A stretch of 64,000 nt of DNA from positions 1 to 64,000 of the forward strand of contig NZ_CALTTY010000006.1 of assembly GCF_943912385.1 (NCBI RefSeq), read 5' to 3'. Positions 61,501-64,000 of this stretch are shown here, in pieces (position 1 is the first letter of the stretch; every line of letters starts with the position of its first letter). The position numbers and the translations under genes are program-made. The DNA comes from an uncultured Anaerococcus sp. GTDB lineage: Bacteria; Bacillota; Clostridia; Tissierellales; Peptoniphilaceae. The notes beneath the pieces were generated by a model. That model was not told where the DNA came from, made no database searches, and saw only the letters and a list, made by a program, of their open reading frames with translations.

Positions 61501-62610
61501 ATGATATATTTAGATAATGCTGCGACAACTAGGATGTATGATGAGGCCTTAGAAGCTTATATTGACGTTAGTAAAAATATATATTCCAATCCCAGCGCCC
61601 TTCATTCCTATGGCATGAAAGCAGAAAATTTAATTAAAGATACAAAAAAATACATAGCTAAGCTAATTTCTTCTGGTGATTCAGAAATATTTTTTACCAA
61701 GTCTGCTACAGAATCAAATAATATAGCGATAAAATCATTTCAAGGTCAGTCTATCACAAGCAAGATAGAGCACCCATCGGTATATAATGCTTTTAAAAAT
61801 TCAACCTACGATGAAGTATTATTTGTAGAAAATGATGGATATGGGTTTATCGATAGCAAGGATTTAAAAAATAAACTTAATGATAAAGTAAGTTTTGTAT
61901 CTTTTATATATGTAAACAATGAGACTGGTACAATACAAGATATTAAAAAACTGTCAAAAATAATTAAAAGCTACAATGCTGATATAATAATTCATATTGA
62001 TGCAACCCAGGCCATGGGTAAAATATCTTGTAATGTAAATAAACTAGGTGTGGATATGATGAGCTTCTCTGCCCATAAATTTCATGGTCCCAAACAACTT
62101 GGGGGTTTATTCATAAAAAAAGAAATCCAGGGGAAAATTAGGCCATTATTAGACGGGGGATATCAGGAAATTATATCATCTGGTACAAACAACCCACCAG
62201 CCATTTATGCTTGTAAGCTAGCCCTTAAAAAACAAGTGGAATCTAATGAATATTCGTATATAGAAGGTCTTAACTACTATCTAAGAGATCTAATAAAAGA
62301 AAATATTAAAGATTACTATATTATCTCACCTCAAAAAAACTCATCTCCTTATATACTAGATGTAGCCTTTGCCAATGTAAAAAGCGAAGTTTTACTCCAC
62401 ATGCTAGAAGAAGAGGAAATATATGTATCAAGTGGATCAGCTTGCTCTCATGGAGAATCAAATAGGGTCTTAGAAGCTTTAAAAATTGATGAAAAATATA
62501 TAGACGGAGCAATAAGATTTTCTTTTTCATCTAATATAAAAAAGGATGATCTTAACTTCACAATCGAAGTTTTAAAAAGAAGTATAGAAATGATAAGGAT
62601 GGTAATTTAA
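61501..62610 (+). CDS. Cysteine desulfurase (NifS/IscS type)
   Basis: 369 residues. N-terminal YLDNAATTRMYDEAL, PLP Lys in SFSAHKFHGPKQLGG (~198) and the active Cys in SSGSACSHGESNRVLEAL (~313). Class V aminotransferase fold. Adjacent thiI strongly suggests that it supplies sulfur for tRNA 4-thiouridine; thiI overlaps its stop by one base. Confidence 0.93.
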   Translation: MIYLDNAATTRMYDEALEAYIDVSKNIYSNPSALHSYGMKAENLIKDTKKYIAKLISSGDSEIFFTKSATESNNIAIKSFQGQSITSKIEHPSVYNAFKNSTYDEVLFVENDGYGFIDSKDLKNKLNDKVSFVSFIYVNNETGTIQDIKKLSKIIKSYNADIIIHIDATQAMGKISCNVNKLGVDMMSFSAHKFHGPKQLGGLFIKKEIQGKIRPLLDGGYQEIISSGTNNPPAIYACKLALKKQVESNEYSYIEGLNYYLRDLIKENIKDYYIISPQKNSSPYILDVAFANVKSEVLLHMLEEEEIYVSSGSACSHGESNRVLEALKIDEKYIDGAIRFSFSSNIKKDDLNFTIEVLKRSIEMIRMVI

Positions 62611-63773
62611 TGGAATGGATGATTTCTGTAAGTTTTGGAGAAATATTTCTAAAAGGAAAAAATAGACATGTTTTTTATAAAACAGCTATTGACAATATTA
62701 AAAGAAATATCAGGGATATACCCTATTACGGTATGTACTCGGAATCTTCAAAATTATATATAAAAGCGGATAAAGAGAATTTTGATGCTCTTAAAGATAA
62801 TATACTTAAGGTATTTGGAATATCCTACGTATCTTATGTAATTAAGTCTGAAAAAAATCTTGATAGCATATACGAATCAGCAAAGTTAGACCTTGAAGAA
62901 TATTTTTCTGATAGAAAATATAGTTTTAAGGTAGAAAGTAAAAGAACAGACAAGTCTTTTAAATATAAATCACCTGAACTTTCAGCAAAAATTGGTGGTT
63001 TCATACTAAGAGATTTCCCAAAACTTAAAGTTGATGTCCACAATCCTGATTTTAAAGTTTTTATTGATGTAAAAGAAAATGTATATATATATTCTAAAAG
63101 ATTTAAGGGGTTAGGAGGTCTTCCTATAGGATCTTCAGGTAGGGGGCTTCTTCTCTTATCAGGCGGGATAGATTCTCCTGTAGCTGGTTTTATGGTGGCA
63201 AAAAGAGGAATGAAGATAGACGCTATTCACTTCCACTCTTATCCATTTACATCAAAAAGGGCCCAGCAAAAAGCAATGGAACTTGCAGAAATCGTATCGG
63301 CTTATACAGGAAAAATGAGGATCTATTCAATAAATTTAGCAAACATTTATAAGGCAATCAACCAAAATTGTGATAGAAGAGATACAACTATCCTATCACG
63401 TAGGTTTATGATGAGGATAGCAAATAAGATATCAGAGACTAATGATTACCAGGCTTTAATTACAGGAGAATCTTTAGGGCAAGTTGCAAGTCAGACTATA
63501 GAATCTGTTGCAGTCATTAATGAATCTTCAGAAAGACCAATCTTTAGGCCATTAATAGCTATGGATAAAAAAGATATTATAGATATATCGCTAAAAATTG
63601 GCTCTTATGAAAAATCGATAGAACCCTATGACGACTGTTGTTCAATTTTTGCACCAGATAATCCAGTTACGAAACCAAAACTTAAATTTATAAAAGCAAG
63701 TGAGGAGAATCTTGATATACAAGCACTCGAAAGTGAGGCTATAAGCGGGATGGAAATAATTGAAATTTCTTGA
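62610..63773 (+). CDS. thiI: tRNA 4-thiouridine synthetase ThiI
   Basis: 387 residues: ferredoxin-like and THUMP domains in the first ~165 residues, then a PP-loop ATPase with SGGIDSPVAGF (~181), GESLGQVASQT and C-terminal helices. It lacks the rhodanese extension, as usual in Firmicutes, so sulfur must come from the neighbouring desulfurase directly. Its stop codon lies inside the rplU promoter. Confidence 0.94.
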   Translation: MEWMISVSFGEIFLKGKNRHVFYKTAIDNIKRNIRDIPYYGMYSESSKLYIKADKENFDALKDNILKVFGISYVSYVIKSEKNLDSIYESAKLDLEEYFSDRKYSFKVESKRTDKSFKYKSPELSAKIGGFILRDFPKLKVDVHNPDFKVFIDVKENVYIYSKRFKGLGGLPIGSSGRGLLLLSGGIDSPVAGFMVAKRGMKIDAIHFHSYPFTSKRAQQKAMELAEIVSAYTGKMRIYSINLANIYKAINQNCDRRDTTILSRRFMMRIANKISETNDYQALITGESLGQVASQTIESVAVINESSERPIFRPLIAMDKKDIIDISLKIGSYEKSIEPYDDCCSIFAPDNPVTKPKLKFIKASEENLDIQALESEAISGMEIIEIS

Positions 63774-63798
63774 CAAAGATATAAGTTGAGAGTACTAT
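63770..63798 (+). promoter_or_regulatory. rplU promoter
   Basis: Perfect TTGACA (63770-63775), 17-base spacer, TACTAT (63793-63798). The -35 box overlaps the last codon of thiI. Confidence 0.85.
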
Positions 63799-63799
63799 A

Positions 63800-63870
63800 T
63801 ATGAGTAGACCGCTCAACTAGGGTTCTGATCCCCGAATGCTGGCGAGAATATTATAAATAGGAGGTTTCC
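63800..63870 (+). promoter_or_regulatory. Probable L21 leader (autoregulatory 5' UTR)
   Basis: About 65-70 nt of GC-richer sequence than its surroundings lies between the promoter and the rplU AGGAGG site, with GGG/CCC and other short complements (CTAGGGTTCTGATCCCC). An L21 leader is known at this position in many Firmicutes. The assignment rests on context, size and base composition. Confidence 0.5.
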
Positions 63871-64000
63871 ATGTACGCAATTATTAAGACAGGTGGAAAA
63901 CAATACAAAGTATCAGAAGGTGACTTAGTAAGAGTAGAAAAACTTGCTTACGAAGTTGGTGAAACTGTAGATTTTGACCAAGTACTTTTAGTATCTAATG
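63871..64000 (+). CDS. rplU: 50S ribosomal protein L21, 3' truncated by window edge
   Basis: The first 43 codons read [18 protein letters not shown] followed by LVRVEKL, the invariant start of L21, after a GGAGG site. The window ends inside the gene. In Firmicutes it normally continues with a small protease gene and rpmA. Confidence 0.97.
   Translation, partial: MYAIIKTGGKQYKVSEGDLVRVEKLAYEVGETVDFDQVLLVSN

Overview
The window is AT-rich, densely packed chromosomal DNA of a low-GC Gram-positive bacterium. A best guess is an anaerobic coccus of the Peptoniphilaceae/Anaerococcus type (class Tissierellia). This is inferred from the gene set (glgC-glgD pairing, ccpA-ptsH-ptsI, sepF-ylmH-lspA, ruvCAB-queA-tgt-yajC, relA-dtd-aspS), strong AGGAGG-type ribosome binding sites, and the absence of any sporulation gene. 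The assignment is inference, not proof.

Layout. (1) 1-7630 is an accessory block. It holds a DUF4116-like gene cut by the window edge, an oriT-like structured region, a duplicated ~110 bp segment, a ribbon-helix-helix-like accessory protein, a MOB-type relaxase, a large conjugation protein split in two by an exact 11-bp tandem duplication, a C39-like secreted peptidase, and a phage/ICE-type repressor with repeated operator-like motifs. No integrase, coupling protein or VirB4 is in view, so this is a partial or decayed element. It abuts the 3' end of ssrA. (2) 7631-17700: ssrA (tmRNA, minus strand) and, divergently, a glycogen operon glgC-glgD-glgA-(phosphorylase-like)-pullulanase-phosphoglucomutase. 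The phosphorylase homologue appears to have lost its PLP lysine. (3) 17759-22698: FHA-FtsW/RodA-PBP cell-wall module, NAD kinase, pseudouridine synthase. (4) 22699-28400: a 6S-like RNA, two envelope/stress proteins, CcpA-type regulator, HPr, a second 6S-shaped RNA, Enzyme I and an APH-fold protein with degenerate catalytic motifs. (5) 28390-42230: YitT-type membrane protein, CvfB-type RNA-binding protein (ATT start likely), parvulin, a PepD-like protein without metal ligands, radical SAM protein, pseudouridine synthase, glucokinase, a two-component system with lipoprotein, RdgB, YfcE-like phosphodiesterase, HAD hydrolase. (6) 42414-63773: housekeeping operons for recombination (ruvCAB, recJ), queuosine (queA, tgt), stringent response (relA), aspS, der-plsY-gpsA, sepF-ylmH-lspA-ung, then a cysteine desulfurase-thiI pair. 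(7) The window ends in the start of rplU behind a strong promoter and leader.

How it works together. The core is a carbohydrate-storage and sugar-uptake economy (glg operon, glucokinase, phosphoglucomutase, PTS proteins and CcpA) alongside division, cell-wall, translation-quality and DNA-repair genes. The most unusual content is three enzyme-fold proteins that seem to have lost catalytic residues (phosphorylase, M20 peptidase, APH kinase), three intergenic RNAs with long-hairpin architecture, and the duplication-split conjugation gene.
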